DNA of 64,000 bases. Origin: Piscicola geometra. Taxonomy: Eukaryota; Annelida; Clitellata; Hirudinida; Piscicolidae. The DNA is taken from positions 15,186,695-15,250,694 of the forward strand of contig OX030956.1 of NCBI GenBank assembly GCA_943735955.1, read 5' to 3'. Below the pieces are notes generated by a model that was given only the letters and a program-made list of their open reading frames with translations, had not been told where the DNA came from and made no database searches. The first letter of the stretch is position 1, and each line of letters begins with the position of its first letter. Shown piece after piece: positions 18,220 to 31,700 of this stretch. The position numbers and the translations under genes are program-made.

Positions 18220-19112
18220 TTAACCCATTAACGCATGACTCAAAGGAATTAATTAATTTTTTACATTTTATTGAAAAACTGATTCTAAAAAATAAAATCA
18301 AAAAATTAGTCTGAAATATTTTATACGAAAAAAGTTATGATGAAAATAAAAAATGTCCTTAAAAAAGGACACTATGCGTTGCTACTGACGGTAATCACGA
18401 TTCGTGGTAGATGCTGAAGCACTCCAAATGTAAAGCTAAATTACATTTAAGGCATTTTTTTTCCACTTTCTTTCCACATTACTTGCATCTTTTTTGGCCA
18501 TCTTCAATTTTACCAATAAAATGATCTTTTCCATCGTATCGGACATCTGCAACACGCTTTTAGCTAAATTCATGGATTCTTTTTTTTCTTTTTTGATTTG
18601 TTTGAAACCATATGAAAAAATTATAAATATTTCAGTATAACATGGAGTGTCTTTTGGTAAGCATTTTAATAGTTTAGATACCCCCGATCCACCAAGTCCT
18701 AATTCGCTATTGAATTCTTCCGAGGCTCCTTGATACGGGTAACAGTTTACCAAATACCCAGCCTATTATTTAGGCACCAAACTTTATATCCAAACCTTAT
18801 GGGGTTTCCTCTGATAAACTGTTTTGATGAATGCCTTCGATAATATGGCACCATTGATTCATCAATCGCCAAATGACATTCTTTAGGCCAAAATTTGAGA
18901 AATCTTTCATTCATAGCATCAAAGAATGGACGCTCTTTGGCCATCTTGTCTAACTTATTAATTTTCTCGTTGTCATTGCAATGCAAATATCTTAATAACT
19001 CTTCAAATCTGTTGACAGTCATAGCATTGCTTACAGCTAGATTGTGTACATCGTCGCTCTGTTCCTAGTACATCCTGCGGTTTGCAAACGGAACATAACC
19101 TGAAAGCATGAG
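18220..19112 (-). mobile_element. piggyBac element remnant at TTAA
   Basis: TTAA at 18220-18223 followed by CCCATTAACGCATGACTC is the standard piggyBac boundary (TTAA target, terminus starting CCC). An internal ATGCGTT (18374-18380) is the inverse of AACGCAT in the terminus, consistent with piggyBac subterminal inverted repeats, and GTCCTTAAAAAAGGAC (about 18354-18369) is a perfect palindrome. The transposase lies on the minus strand. The opposite end and its TTAA are missing because the satellite array begins inside the coding sequence. Confidence 0.85.
18395..19112 (-). pseudogene. piggyBac transposase pseudogene (PGBD-like)
   Basis: On the minus strand, starting right at the array junction: MLSGYVPFANRRMY, TAG where Trp is expected (YWE), QSDDVHNLAVSNAMTVNRFE, CHLAIDESMVPYYRRHSSKQ (about 18885-18825, with the first catalytic Asp), FIRGNPIRFGYKVWCLN, a one-base shift near 18755, YPYQG and LGLGGSGVSKLLKCLP. 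Roughly 150 residues expected next are missing. Then another frame gives VRYDGKDHFIGKIEDGQKRC, K, TAA, CGKKVEKKCLKCNLALHLEC and FSIYHES with TGA at 18395-18397. The last part is the C-terminal Cys-rich zinc-binding domain. Two nonsense codons, two shifts and an internal deletion show it is dead. Confidence 0.9.
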
Positions 19113-19257
19113 TCTACTTCTTATAGATTTGAATTTCATGTGTATGGATACCTTTTATAATTCGAGAGATATAACTTACTTTTGAGCATATAATGATAAA
19201 TTTAACTACCTATTGTAGTCAAGCAATTCATCGGAGTAGACGTATGATGATGGCGAA
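19113..19257 (+). repeat. Array edge: terminal fragment of an A-type unit
   Basis: 145 bp matching the last part of an A unit (CTACTTCTTATAGATTTGAA ... GATGGCGAAG) with a few substitutions. It abuts piggyBac coding sequence at 19112/19113. The junction shows only AGT upstream of the shared CTACTTC, so no obvious duplication. Confidence 0.88.
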
Positions 19258-20054
19258 GTGGTGACAGCCAAACAGGCACTCATCTGCAGGAAACTCAACT
19301 AAAAGAACTTCTTAAAATAGCGTGCATGAGACTTTATATAGGCAATAAAGGGTAAAGTAACTTCGGATGAAGTGAAGATTGGTGAAGAAGTGACAGACTT
19401 GGAAATGGTTGAAGATGAAACTTCCTGAAACACTTAAAATGATGACTGAGTTTTGTTTATTGAGCGCTGATGTGACAAGACTTTTTGGCGTTATTTCCTA
19501 ATCGTATATATCCAATTATAGATTAGAATTTCTTGTGTCCGATACCTTCTATAAATCGAGAAATTTAACTCACTTTCGAGCTAATAATGTTGAATTTAAC
19601 TACCTATTGTATTTTAAGTGGAGCAAATCATCTAAGTAGACGAATGATGATGGCGAAGTGATACTAGCAGTATATGGCTGAGCGACATGGAAAACTCAAA
19701 ACTAGTTCAATTTAGTAAGAAATCTGAAGAAACATATGATTGAGACGACTTTTATTGAGGGCATTCGAAATGAGCCAATTGAGACATCGTGCATATTGAT
19801 GATTTGTTGAGAGTGTGTTCGAAGTTAGATACAGTTTAGGAATGGATATTCTTCAATGTCTGATACTTGACAGTCCGACCAAGTTCCATCTGAAGAGAAG
19901 CTTTTATTGAATTTTATTTGAGCAATGAGCGAGGAAAACTTGTAGGATGCGGTGATTTAATCGATGAGTTGATAAGATATTTTGCAATGCATAAGTAAGA
20001 ATTACTTTGCAGTTGTCAGATTTGAGGGATGAGATTACAGATCTATCGTGGGAG
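19258..20054 (+). repeat. Divergent edge unit (797 bp) with both A- and B-specific segments
   Basis: Clearly more diverged than any interior unit. It lacks the stretch between GAAGATTGG and GTGACAGAC, but keeps part of the A-private segment (GTGACAGAC...GAAATGGTT...GATGAAACTT, about 19389-19470) and also the whole B-private tail (GATACTAGCAG ... GTGGGAGGTGGTGAC, about 19658-20054). No interior unit has both. Confidence 0.88.
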
Positions 20055-20731
20055 GTGGTGACTACCAAACAGGCACTCATCTGCAGGAAACTCAATTAAA
20101 AGAACTTCTTCAAATAGCGTGCATGAGACTTTATATAGGCAATAAAGTAACTTCGGAAAAGTGAAGATTGGCGAAGAGTCTGGAAGCATGAGATGATCAT
20201 CCGTTGATATCTGTAGATGACTTTATTTACAAAATTCTATGCTTGTACGCTGGATTAGAATTAGAGAAACAAAGGTAACTTTAGTTGAATCTCTGTAGCA
20301 CTTTGAAATTTTTGATAACAACTTTGAATTTAGAATTTTCAAACCTAGACTTAATGAGCCACCTTTTGAATTCAAGTCATCAGTAGAATGATCTAGGGAA
20401 GAACATATTGTATGCAAGATTCATTGCGAATTCGTGTAGGGATGATGACCATTAGGTAGAATTTAGTGACAGACGAGGAAATGGTTAAATATGAAACTTT
20501 TTGAAACACTTAAAATGATGACAGAGTTGTGTTAATTGAGCGCTGATGTGACTAGACTTTCTGGCGTGCTTTCCTGATCGGATATATCTACTTCTTATAG
20601 ATTTGAATTTCATGTGTATGGATACCTTTTATAATTCGAGAGATATAACTTACTTTTGAGCATATAATGATAAATTTAACTACCTATTGTAGTCAAGCAA
20701 ATCATCTGAGTAGACTAATGATGATGGCGAA

Positions 20732-21419
20732 GTGGTGACTGCCAAACAGGCACTCATCTGCAGAAAACTCAATTAAAAGAACTTCTTCAAATAGCGTGCA
20801 TGAGACTTTATATAGGCAATAAAGGGTAAAGTAACTTCGGAAAAGTGAAGATTGGCGAAGAGTCTTGAAGCATGAGATGATCATCCGTTGATATCTGTAG
20901 ATGACTTTATTTACAAAATTCTATGCTTGTACGCTGGATTAGAATTAGAGAAACAAAGGTAACTTTAGTTGAATCTCTGTAGCACTTTGAAATTCTTGAT
21001 AACAACTTTGAATTTAGAATATTCAAACCTAGACTTAATGAGCCACCTTTTGAATTCAAGTCATCAGTAGAATGATCTAGGGAAGAACATATTGTATGCA
21101 AGATTCATTGCGAATTCGTGTAGGGATGATGACCATTAGTTAGAATTTAGTGACAGACGAGGAAATGGTTAAATATGAAACTTTTTGAATCACTTAAAAT
21201 GATAACAGAGTTGTGTTAATTGAGCGCTGATGTGACTAGATTTTCTGGCGTGCTTTCCTGATCGGATAAATCTACTTCTTATAGATTTGAATTTCATGTG
21301 TATGGATACCTTTTACAATTCGAGAAATATAACTCACTTTTGAGCATAATGTTAAATTTAACTACCTATTGTAGTGGTAGTGAAGCAAATCATCTGAGTA
21401 GACTAATGATGATGGCGAA
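20732..21419 (+). repeat. Chimeric A/B unit (688 bp)
   Basis: It has the A-private 182-bp segment, but its 3' third carries B-type markers (TTTTACAATTCGAGAAATA, GTAGTGGTAGTGAAGC) and then returns to an A-type boundary without the B tail. This is best explained by recombination between A and B units within their shared 3' region. Confidence 0.85.
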
Positions 21420-24400
21420 GTGGTGACTGCCAAACAGGCACTCATCTGCAGGAAACTCAATTAAAAGAACTTCTTCAAATAGCGTGCATGAGACTTTATA
21501 TAGGCAATAAAGGGTAAAGTAACTTCGGAAAAGTGAAGATTGGCGAAGAGTCTTGAAGCATGAGATGATCATCCGTTGATATCTGTAGATGACTTTATTT
21601 ACAAAATTCTATGCTTGTACGCTGGATTAGAATTAGAGAAACAAAGGTAACTTTAGTTGAATCTCTGTAGCACTGTGAAATTCTTGATAGCACCTATGAA
21701 TTTGGATTTTTCAAACCAAGACTTAATGTGCACTGATGTGACTAGATTTTCTGGCGTGCTTTCCTAATCGGATATATCTACTTCTTATAGATTTGAATTT
21801 CATGTGTATGGATACCTTTTACAATTCGAGAAATATAACTCACTTTTGAGCATAATGTTAAATTTAACTACCTATTGTAGTGGTAGTGAAGCAAATCATC
21901 TGAGTAGACGAATGATGATGGCGGAGCGATACTAGCAGTGTATGCCTGAGCGACTTAGGGACTCAAAACTGGTTCTTACCTGCACGGAAGAAACTTGAAG
22001 AAACATATGATTGAGACGACTTTTATTGAGGGCATTCGGAATGAGTCATTTGAAACATCATGCAGAAATTATATTTATGATTAGTTGAAAGTGTGTTTAA
22101 AGTTAGGTATAGTTTAAGAATGGATAGTCTTTAATGTCTGATACTTGACAGTCCGACTGAGTTCCATCTGACGAGAAGCTTTTATTGAATTTGATTTGTT
22201 CAATGTGCGAGGGAAACTTGTAGGATGCGGTGATTTAATCCATGAGTTGATAAGATATTCTGCATGCATTAGTAAGAATCACTTTGTAGTCGTGAGACTT
22301 GAGGGATGAGATTACAGCTCTACGGTGCGAGGTGGTGACTGCCAAACAAGCACTCATCTGCAGGAAACTCAATTAAAAGAACTTCTTCAAATAGCGTGCA
22401 TGAGACTTTATATAGGCAATAAAGGGTAAAGTAACTTCGGAAAAGTGAAGATTGGCGAAGAGTCTTGAAGCATGAGATGATCATCCGTTGATATCTGTAG
22501 ATGACTTTATTTACAAAATTCTATGCTTGTACGCTGGATTAGAATTAGAGAAACAAAGGTAACTTTAGTTGAATCTCTGTAGCACTTTGAAATTCTTGAT
22601 AACAACTTTGAATTTAGAATATTCAAACCTAGACTTAATGAGCCACCTTTTGAATTCAAGTCATCAGTAGAATGATCTAGGGAAGAACATATTGTATGCA
22701 AGATTCATTGCGAATTCGTGTAGGGATGATGACCATTAGGTAGAATTTAGTGACAGACGAGGAAATGGTTAAATATGAAACTTTTTGAAACACTTAAAAT
22801 GATGACAGAGTTGTGTTAATTGAGCGCTGATGTGACTAGATTTTCTGGCGTGCATTCCTGATCGGATATATCTACTTCTTATAGATTTGAATTTCATGTG
22901 TATGGATACCTTTTATAATTCGAGAGATATAACTTACTTTTGAGCATATAATGATAAATTTAACTACCTATTGTAGTCAAGCAAATCATCTGAGTAGACG
23001 AATGATGATGGCGAAGTGGTGACTGCCAAACAGGCACTCATCTGCAGAAAACTCAATTAAAAGAACTTCTTCAAATAGCGTGCATGAGACTTTTTATAGG
23101 CAATAAAGGGTAAAGTAACTTCGGAAAAGTGAAGATTGGCGAAGAGTCTTGAAGCATGAGATGATCATCCGTTGATATCTGTAGATGACTTTATTTACAA
23201 AATTCTATGCTTGTACGCTGGATTAGAATTAGAGAAACAAAGGTAACTTTAGTTGAATCTCTGTAGCACTTTGAAATTCTTGATAACAACTTTGAATTTA
23301 GAATTTTCAAACCAAGACTTAATGAGCCACCTTTTGAATTCAAGTCATCAGTAGAATGATCTAGGGAAGAACATATTGTATGCAAGATTCATTGCGAATT
23401 CGTGTAGGGATGATGACCATTAGGTAGAATTTAGTGACAGACGAGGAAATGGTTAAATATGAAACTTTTTGAAACACTTAAAATGATGACAGAGTTGTGT
23501 TAATTGAGCGCTGATGTGACTAGACTTTCTGGCGTGCATTCCTGATCGGATATATCTACTTCTTATAGATTTGAATTTCATGTGTATGGATACCTTTTAT
23601 AATTCGAGAGATATAACTTACTTTTGAGCATATAATGATAAATTTAACTACCTATTGTAGTCAAGCAAATCATCTGAGTAGACTAATGATGATGGCGAAG
23701 TGGTGATTGCCAAACAGGGACTCATCTGCAGGAAACTCAATTAAAAGAACTTCTTCAAATAGCGTGCATGAGACTTTATATAGGCAATAAAGGGTAAAGT
23801 AACTTCGGAAAAGTGAAGATTGGCGAAGAGTCTTGAAGCATGAGATGATCATCCGTTGATATCTGTAGATGACTTTATTTACAAAATTCTATGCTTGTAC
23901 GCTGGATTAGAATTAGAGAAACAAAGGTAACTTTAGTTGAATCTCTGTAGCACTGTGAAATTCTTGATAGCACCTATGAATTTGGAATTTTCAAACCAAG
24001 ACTTAATGAGCGCTGATGTGACTAGATTTTCTGGCGTGCTTTCCTAATCGGATAAATCTACTTCTTATAGATTTGAATTTCATGTGTATGGATACCTTTT
24101 ACAATTCGAGAAATATAACTCACTTTTGAGCATAATGTTAAATTTAACTACCTATTGTAGTGGTAGTGAAGCAAATCATCTGAGTAGACGAATGATGATG
24201 GCGGAGCGATACTAGCAGTGTATGCCTGAGCGACTTAGGGACTCAAAACTGGTTCTTACCTGCACGGAAGAAACTTGAAGAAACATATGATTGAGACGAC
24301 TTTTATTGAGGGCATTCGGAATGAGTCATTTGAAACATCATGCAGAATTTATATTTATGATTAGTTGAAAGTGTGTTTGAAGTTAGGTATAGTTTAAGAA

Positions 24401-27119
24401 TGGATAGTCTTTAATGTCTGATACTTGACAGTCCGACTGAGTTCCATCTGACGAGAAGCTTTTATTGAATTTGATTTGTGCAATGTGCGAGGGAAACTTG
24501 TAGGATGCGGTGATTTAATCGATGAGTTGATAAGATATTCTGCATGCATTAGTAAGAATCACTTTGCAGTCGTGAGACTTGAGGGATGAGATTACAGATC
24601 TATCGTGGGAGGTGGTGACTGCCAAACAAGCACTCATCTGCAGGAAACTCAATTAAAAGAACTTCTTCAAATAGCGTGCATGAGACTTTTTATAGGCAAT
24701 AAAGGGTAAAGTAACTTCGGAAAAGTGAAGATTGGCGAAGAGTCTTGAAGCATGAGATGATCATCCGTTGATATCTGTAGATGACTTTATTTACAAAATT
24801 CTATGCTTGTACGCTGGATTAGAATTAGAGAAACAAAGGTAACTTTAGTTGAATCTCTGTAGCACTGTGAAATTCTTGATAGCACCTATGAATTTGAAAT
24901 TTTCAAACCAAGACTTAATGAGCGCTGATGTGACTAGATTTTCTGGCGTGCTTTCCTAATCGGATAAATCTACTTCTTATAGATTTGAATTTCATGTGTA
25001 TGGATACCTTTTACAATTCGAGAAATATAACTCACTTTTGAGCATAATGTTAAATTTAACTACCTATTGTAGTGGTAGTGAAGCAAATCATCTGAGTAGA
25101 CGAATGATGATGGCGGAGCGATACTAGCAGTGTATGCCTGAGCGACTTAGGGACTCAAAACTGGTTCTTACCTGCACGGAAGAAACTTGAAGAAACATAT
25201 GATTGAGACGACTTTTATTGAGGGCATTCGGAATGAGTCATTTGAAACATCATGCAGAATTTATATTTATGATTAGTTGAAAGTGTGTTTGAAGTTAGGT
25301 ATAGTTTAAGAATGGATAGTCTTTAATGTCTGATACTTAACAGTCCGACTGAGTTCCATCTGACGAGAAGCTTTTATTGAATTTGATTTGTGCAATGTGC
25401 GAGGGAAACTTGTAGGATGCGGTGATTTAATCGATGAGTTGATAAGATATTCTGCATGCATTAGTAAGAATCACTTTGTAGTCGTGAGACTTGAGGGATG
25501 AGATTACAGCTCTACGGTGCGAGGTGGTGACTGCCAAACAAGCACTCATCTGCAGGAAACTCAATTAAAAGAACTTCTTCAAATAGCGTGCATGAGACTT
25601 TATATAGGCAATAAAGGGTAAAGTAACTTCGGAAAAGTGAAGATTGGCGAAGAGTCTTGAAGCATGAGATGATCATCCGTTGATATCTGTAGATGACTTT
25701 ATTTGCAAAATTCTATGCTTGTACGCTGGATTAGAATTAGAGAAACAAAGGTAACTTTAGTTGAATCTCTGTAGCACTTTGAAATTCTTGATAACAACTT
25801 TGAATTTAGAATTTTCAAACCTAGACTTAATGAGCCACCTTTTGAATTCAAGTCATCAGTAGAATGATCTAGGGAAGAACATATTGTATGCAAGATTCAT
25901 TGCGAATTCGTGTAGGGATGATGACCATTAGGTAGAATTTAGTGACAGACGAGGAAATGGTTAAATATGAAACTTTTTGAAACACTTAAAATGATGACAG
26001 AGTTGTGTTAATTGAGCGCTGATGTGACTAGACTTTCTGGCGTGCTTTCCTGATCGGATATATCTACTTCTTATAGATTTGAATTTCATGTGTATGGATA
26101 CCTTTTATAATTCGAGAGATATAACTTACTTTTGAGCATATAATGATAAATTTAACTACCTATTGTAGTCAAGCAAATCATCTGAGTAGACGAATGATGA
26201 TGGCGAAGTGGTGACTGCCAAACAGGCACTCATCTGCAGGAAACTCAATTAAAAGAACTTCTTCAAATAGCGTGCATGAGACTTTATATAGGCAATAAAG
26301 GGTAAAGTAACTTCGGAAAAGTGAAGATTGGCGAAGAGTCTTGAAGCATGAGATGATCATCCGTTGATATCTGTAGATGACTTTATTTGCAAAATTCTAT
26401 GCTTGTACGCTGGATTAGAATTAGAGAAACAAAGGTAACTTTAGTTGAATCTCTGTAGCACTGTGAAATTCTTGATAGCACCTATGAGTTTGGAATTTTC
26501 AAACCAAGACTTAATGAGCGCTGATGTGACTAGATTTTCTGGCGTGCTTTCCTAATCGGATTAATCTACTTCTTATAGATTTGAATTTCATGTGTATGGA
26601 TACCTTTTACAATTCGAGAAATATAACTCACTTTTGAGCATAATGTTAAATTTAACTACCTATTGTAGTGGTAGTGAAGCAAATCATCTGAGTAGACGAA
26701 TGATGATGGCGGAGCGATACTAGCAGTGTATGCCTGAGCGACTTAGGGACTCAAAACTGGTTCTTACCTGCACGGAAGAAACTTGAAGAAACATATGATT
26801 GAGACGACTTTTATTGAGGGCATTCGGAATGAGTCATTTGAAACATCATGCAGAAATTATATTTATGATTAGTGGAAAGTGTGTTTGAAGTTAGGTATAG
26901 TTTAAGAATGGATAGTCTTTATTGTCTGATACTTGACAGTCCGACTGAGTTCCATCTGACGAGAAGCTTTTATTGAATTTGATTTGTGCAATGTGCGAGG
27001 GAAACTTGTAGGATGCGGTGATTTAATCGATGAGTTGATAAGATATTCTGCATGCATTAGTAAGAATCACTTTGCAGTCGTGAGACTTGAGGGATGAGAT
27101 TACAGCTCTACGGTGCGAG

Positions 27120-27803
27120 GTGGTGACTGCCAAACAGGCACTCATCTGCAGGAAACTCAATTAAAAGAACTTCTTCAAATAGCGTGCATGAGACTTTTTA
27201 TAGGCAATAAAGGGTAAAGTAACTTCGGAAAAGTGAAGATTGGCGAAGAGTCTTGAAGCATGAGATGATCATCCGTTGATATCTGTAGATGACTTTATTT
27301 ACAAAATTCTATGCTTGTACGCTGGATTAGAATTAGAGAAACAAAGGTAACTTTAGTTGAATCTCTGTAGCACTTTGAAATTCTTGATAACAACTTTGAA
27401 TTTAAAATTTTCAAACCTAGACTTAATGAGCCACCTTTTGAATTCAAGTCATCAGTAGAATGATCTAGGGAAGAACATATTGTATGCAAGATTCATTGCG
27501 AATTCGTGTAGGGATGATGACCATTAGGTAGAATTTAGTGACAGACGAGGAAATGGTTAAATAAGAAACTTTTTGAAACACTTAAAATGATGACAGAGTT
27601 GTGTTAATTGAGCGCTGATGTGACTAGACTTTCTGGCGTGCTTTCCTGATCGGATATATCTACTTCTTATAGATTTGAATTTCATGTGTATGGATACCTT
27701 TTATAATTCGAGAGATATAACTTACTTTTGAGCATATAATGATAAATTTAACTACCTATTGTAGTCAAGCAAATCATCTGAGTAGACGAATGATGATGGC
27801 GAA
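27120..27803 (+). repeat. Representative A monomer (684 bp)
   Basis: The first ~310 bp are shared with B. Then comes the A-private segment (about 27431-27612: CCACCTTTTGAATTCAAG ... GTGTTAATTGAG), then a shared ~190-bp 3' region ending GATGGCGAAG. The minus strand holds a 64-codon open frame lying across the A-private part, without an ATG start. The plus strand is closed by frequent stops. Confidence 0.9.
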
Positions 27804-28715
27804 GTGGTGACTGCCAAACAGGCACTCATCTGCAGGAAACTCAATTAAAAGAACTTCTTCAAATAGCGTGCATGAGACTTTTTATAGGCAATAAAGGGTA
27901 AAGTAACTTCGGAAAAGTGAAGATTGGCGAAGAGTCTTGAAGCATGAGATGATCATCCGTTGATATCTGTAGATGACTTTATTTACAAAATTCTATGCTT
28001 GTACGCTGGATTAGATTTAGAGAAACAAAGGTAACTTTAGTTGAATCTCTGTAGCACTGTGAAATTCTTGATAGCACCTATGAGTTTGGAATTTTCAAAC
28101 CAAGACTTAATGAGCGCTGATGTGACTAGATTTTCTGGCGTGCTTTCCTGATCGGATAAATCTACTTCTTATAGATTTGAATTTCATGTGTATGGACACC
28201 TTTTACAATTCGAGAAATATAACTCACTTTTGAGCATAATGTTAAATTTAACTACCTATTGTAGTGGTAGTGAAGCAAATCATCTGAGTAGACGAATGAT
28301 GATGGCGGAGCGATACTAGCAGTGTATGCCTGAGCGACTTAGGGACTCAAAACTGGTTCTTACCTGCACGGAAGAAACTTGAAGAAACATATGATTGAGA
28401 CGACTTTTATTGAGGGCATTCGGAATGAGTCATTTGAAACATCATGCAGAAATTATATTTATGATTAGTTGAAAGTGTGTTTGAAGTTAGGTATAGTTTA
28501 AGAATGGATAGTCTTTAATGTCTGATACTTGACAGTCCGACTGAGTTCTATCTGACGAGAAGCTTTTATTGAATTTGATTTGTGAAATGTGCGAGGGAAA
28601 CTTGTAGGATGCGGTGATTTAATCGATGAGTTGATAAGATATTCTGCATGCATTAGTAAGAATCACTTTGCAGTCGTGAGACTTGAGGGATGAGATTACA
28701 GCTCTACGGTGCGAG
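27804..28715 (+). repeat. Representative B monomer (912 bp)
   Basis: Shares ~310 bp at the start with A and the ~190-bp region from GCGCTGATGTGACTAG to GATGATGGCG. It lacks the A-private 182 bp. After GATGGCG it has a ~406-bp private tail (GAGCGATACTAGCAGTG ... CTCTACGGTGCGAG) before the next anchor. No reading frame of interest. Confidence 0.9.
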
Positions 28716-31700
28716 GTGGTGACTGCCAAACAAGCACTCATCTGCAGGAAACTCAATTAAAAGAACTTCTTCAAATAGCGTGCATGAGACTTTATATAGG
28801 CAATAAAGGGTAAAGTAACTTCGGAAAAGTGAAGATTGGCGAAGAGTCTTGAAGCATGAGATGATCATCCGTTGATATCTGTAGATGACTTTATTTACAA
28901 AATTCTATGCTTGTACGCTGGATTAGAATTAGAGAAACAAAGGTAACTTTAGTTGAATCTCTGTAGCACTTTGAAATTCTTGATAACAACTTTGAATTTA
29001 GAATTTTCAAACCTAGACTTAATGAGCCACCTTTTGAATTCAAGTCATCAGTAGAATGATCTAGGGAAGAACATATTGTATGCAAGATTCATTGCGAATT
29101 CGTGTAGGGATGATGACCATTAGGTAGAATTTAGTGACAGACGAGGAAATGGTTAAATATGAAACTTTTTGAAACACTTAAAATGATGACAGAGTTGTGT
29201 TAATTGAGCGCTGATGTGACTAGACTTTCTGGCGTGCTTTCCTGATCGGATATATCTACTTCTTATAGATTTGAATTTCATGTGTATGGATACCTTTTAT
29301 AATTCGAGAGATATAACTTACTTTTGAGCATATAATGATAAATTTAACTACCTATTGTAGTCAAGCAAATCATCTGAGTAGACGAATGATGATGGCGAAG
29401 TGGTGACTGCCAAACAGGCACTCATCTGCAGGAAACTCAATTAAAAGAACTTCTTCAAATAGCGTGCATGAGACTTTATATAGGCAATAAAGTAACTTCG
29501 GAAAAGTGAAGATTGGCGAAGAGTCTTGAAGCATGAGATGATCATCCGTTGATATCTGTAGATGACTTTATTTACAAAATTCTATGCTTGTACGCTGGTT
29601 TAGAATTAGAGAAACAAAGGTAAAATTAGTTGAATCTCTGTAGCACTGTGAAATTCTTGATAGCACCTATGAATTTGGAATTTTCAAACCAAGACTTAAT
29701 GAGCGCTGATGTGACTAGATTTTCTGGCGTGCTTTCCTGATCGGATAAATCTACTTCTTATAGATTTGAATTTCATGTGTATGGACACCTTTTACAATTC
29801 GAGAAATATAACTCACTTTTGAGCATAATGTTAAATTTAACTACCTATTGTAGTGGTAGTGAAGCAAATCATCTGAGTAGACGAATGATGATGGCGGAGC
29901 GATACTAGCAGTGTATGCCTGAGCGACTTAGGGACTCAAAACTGGTTCTTACCTGCACGGAAGAAACTTGAAGAAACATATGATTGAGACGACTTTTATT
30001 GAGGGCATTCGGAATGAGTCATTTGAAACATCATGCAGAAATTATATTTATGATTAGTTGAAAGTGTGTTTGAAGTTAGGTATAGTTTAAGAATGGATAG
30101 TCTTTAATGTCTGATACTTGACAGTCCGACTGAGTTCCATCTGACGAGAAGCTTTTATTGAATTTGATTTGTGCAATGTGCGAAGGAAACTTGTAGGATG
30201 CGGTGATTTAATCGATGAGTTGATAAGATATTCTGCATGCATTAGTAAGAATCACTTTGCAGTCGTGAGACTTGAGGGATGAGATTACAGCTCTACGGTG
30301 CGAGGTGGTGACTGCCAAACAAGCACTCATCTGCAGGAAACTCAATTAAAAGAACTTCTTCAAATAGCGTGCATGAGACTTTTTATAGGCAATAAAGGGT
30401 AAAGTAACTTCGGAAAAGTGAAGATTGGCGAAGAGTCTTGAAGCATGAGATGATCATCCGTTGATATCTGTAGATGACTTTATTTACAAAATTCTATGCT
30501 TGTACGCTGGATTAGAATTAGAGAAACAAAGGTAACTTTAGTTGAATCTCTGTAGCACTTTGAAATTCTTGATAACAACTTTGAATTTAAAATTTTCAAA
30601 CCTAGACTTAATGAGCCACCTTTTGAATTCAAGTCATCAGTAGAATGATCTAGGGAAGAACATATTGTATGCAAGATTCATTGCGAATTCGTGTAGGGAT
30701 GATGACCATTAGGTAGAATTTAGTGACAGACGAGGAAATGGTTGAATATGAAACTTTTTGAAACACTTAAAATGATGACAGAGTTGTGTTAATTGAGCGC
30801 TGATGTGACTAGACTTTCTGGCGTGCTTTCCTGATCGGATATATCTACTTCTTATAGATTTGAATTTCATGTGTATGGATACCTTTTATAATTCGAGAGA
30901 TATAACTCACTTTTGAGCATATAATGATAAATTTAACTACCTATTGTAGTCAAGCAAATCATCTGAGTAGACGAATGATGATGGCGAAGTGGTGACTGCC
31001 AAACAGGCACTCATCTGCAGGAAACTCAATTAAAAGAACTTCTTCAAATAGCGTGCATGAGACTTTTTATAGGCAATAAAGGGTAAAGTAACTTCGGAAA
31101 AGTGAAGATTGGCGAAGAGTCTTGAAGCATGAGATGATCATCCGTTGATATCTGTAGATGACTTTATTTACAAAATTCTATGCTTGTACGCTGGATTAGA
31201 TTTAGAGAAACAAAGGTAACTTTAGTTGAATCTCTGTAGCACTGTGAAATTCTTGATAGCACCTATGAGTTTGGAATTTTCAAACCAAGACTTAATGAGC
31301 GCTGATGTGACTAGATTTTCTGGCGTGCTTTCCTGATCGGATAAATCTACTTCTTATAGATTTGAATTTCATGTGTATGGACACCTTTTACAATTCGAGA
31401 AATATAACTCACTTTTGAGCATAATGTTAAATTTAACTACCTATTGTAGTGGTAGTGAAGCAAATCATCTGAGTAGACGAATGATGATGGCGGAGCGATA
31501 CTAGCAGTGTATGCCTGAGCGACTTAGGGACTCAAAACTGGTTCTTACCTGCACGGAAGAAACTTGAAGAAACATATGATTGAGACGACTTTTATTGAGG
31601 GCATTCGGAATGAGTCATTTGAAACATCATGCAGAAATTATATTTATGATTAGTTGAAAGTGTGTTTGAAGTTAGGTATAGTTTAAGAATGGATAGTCTT

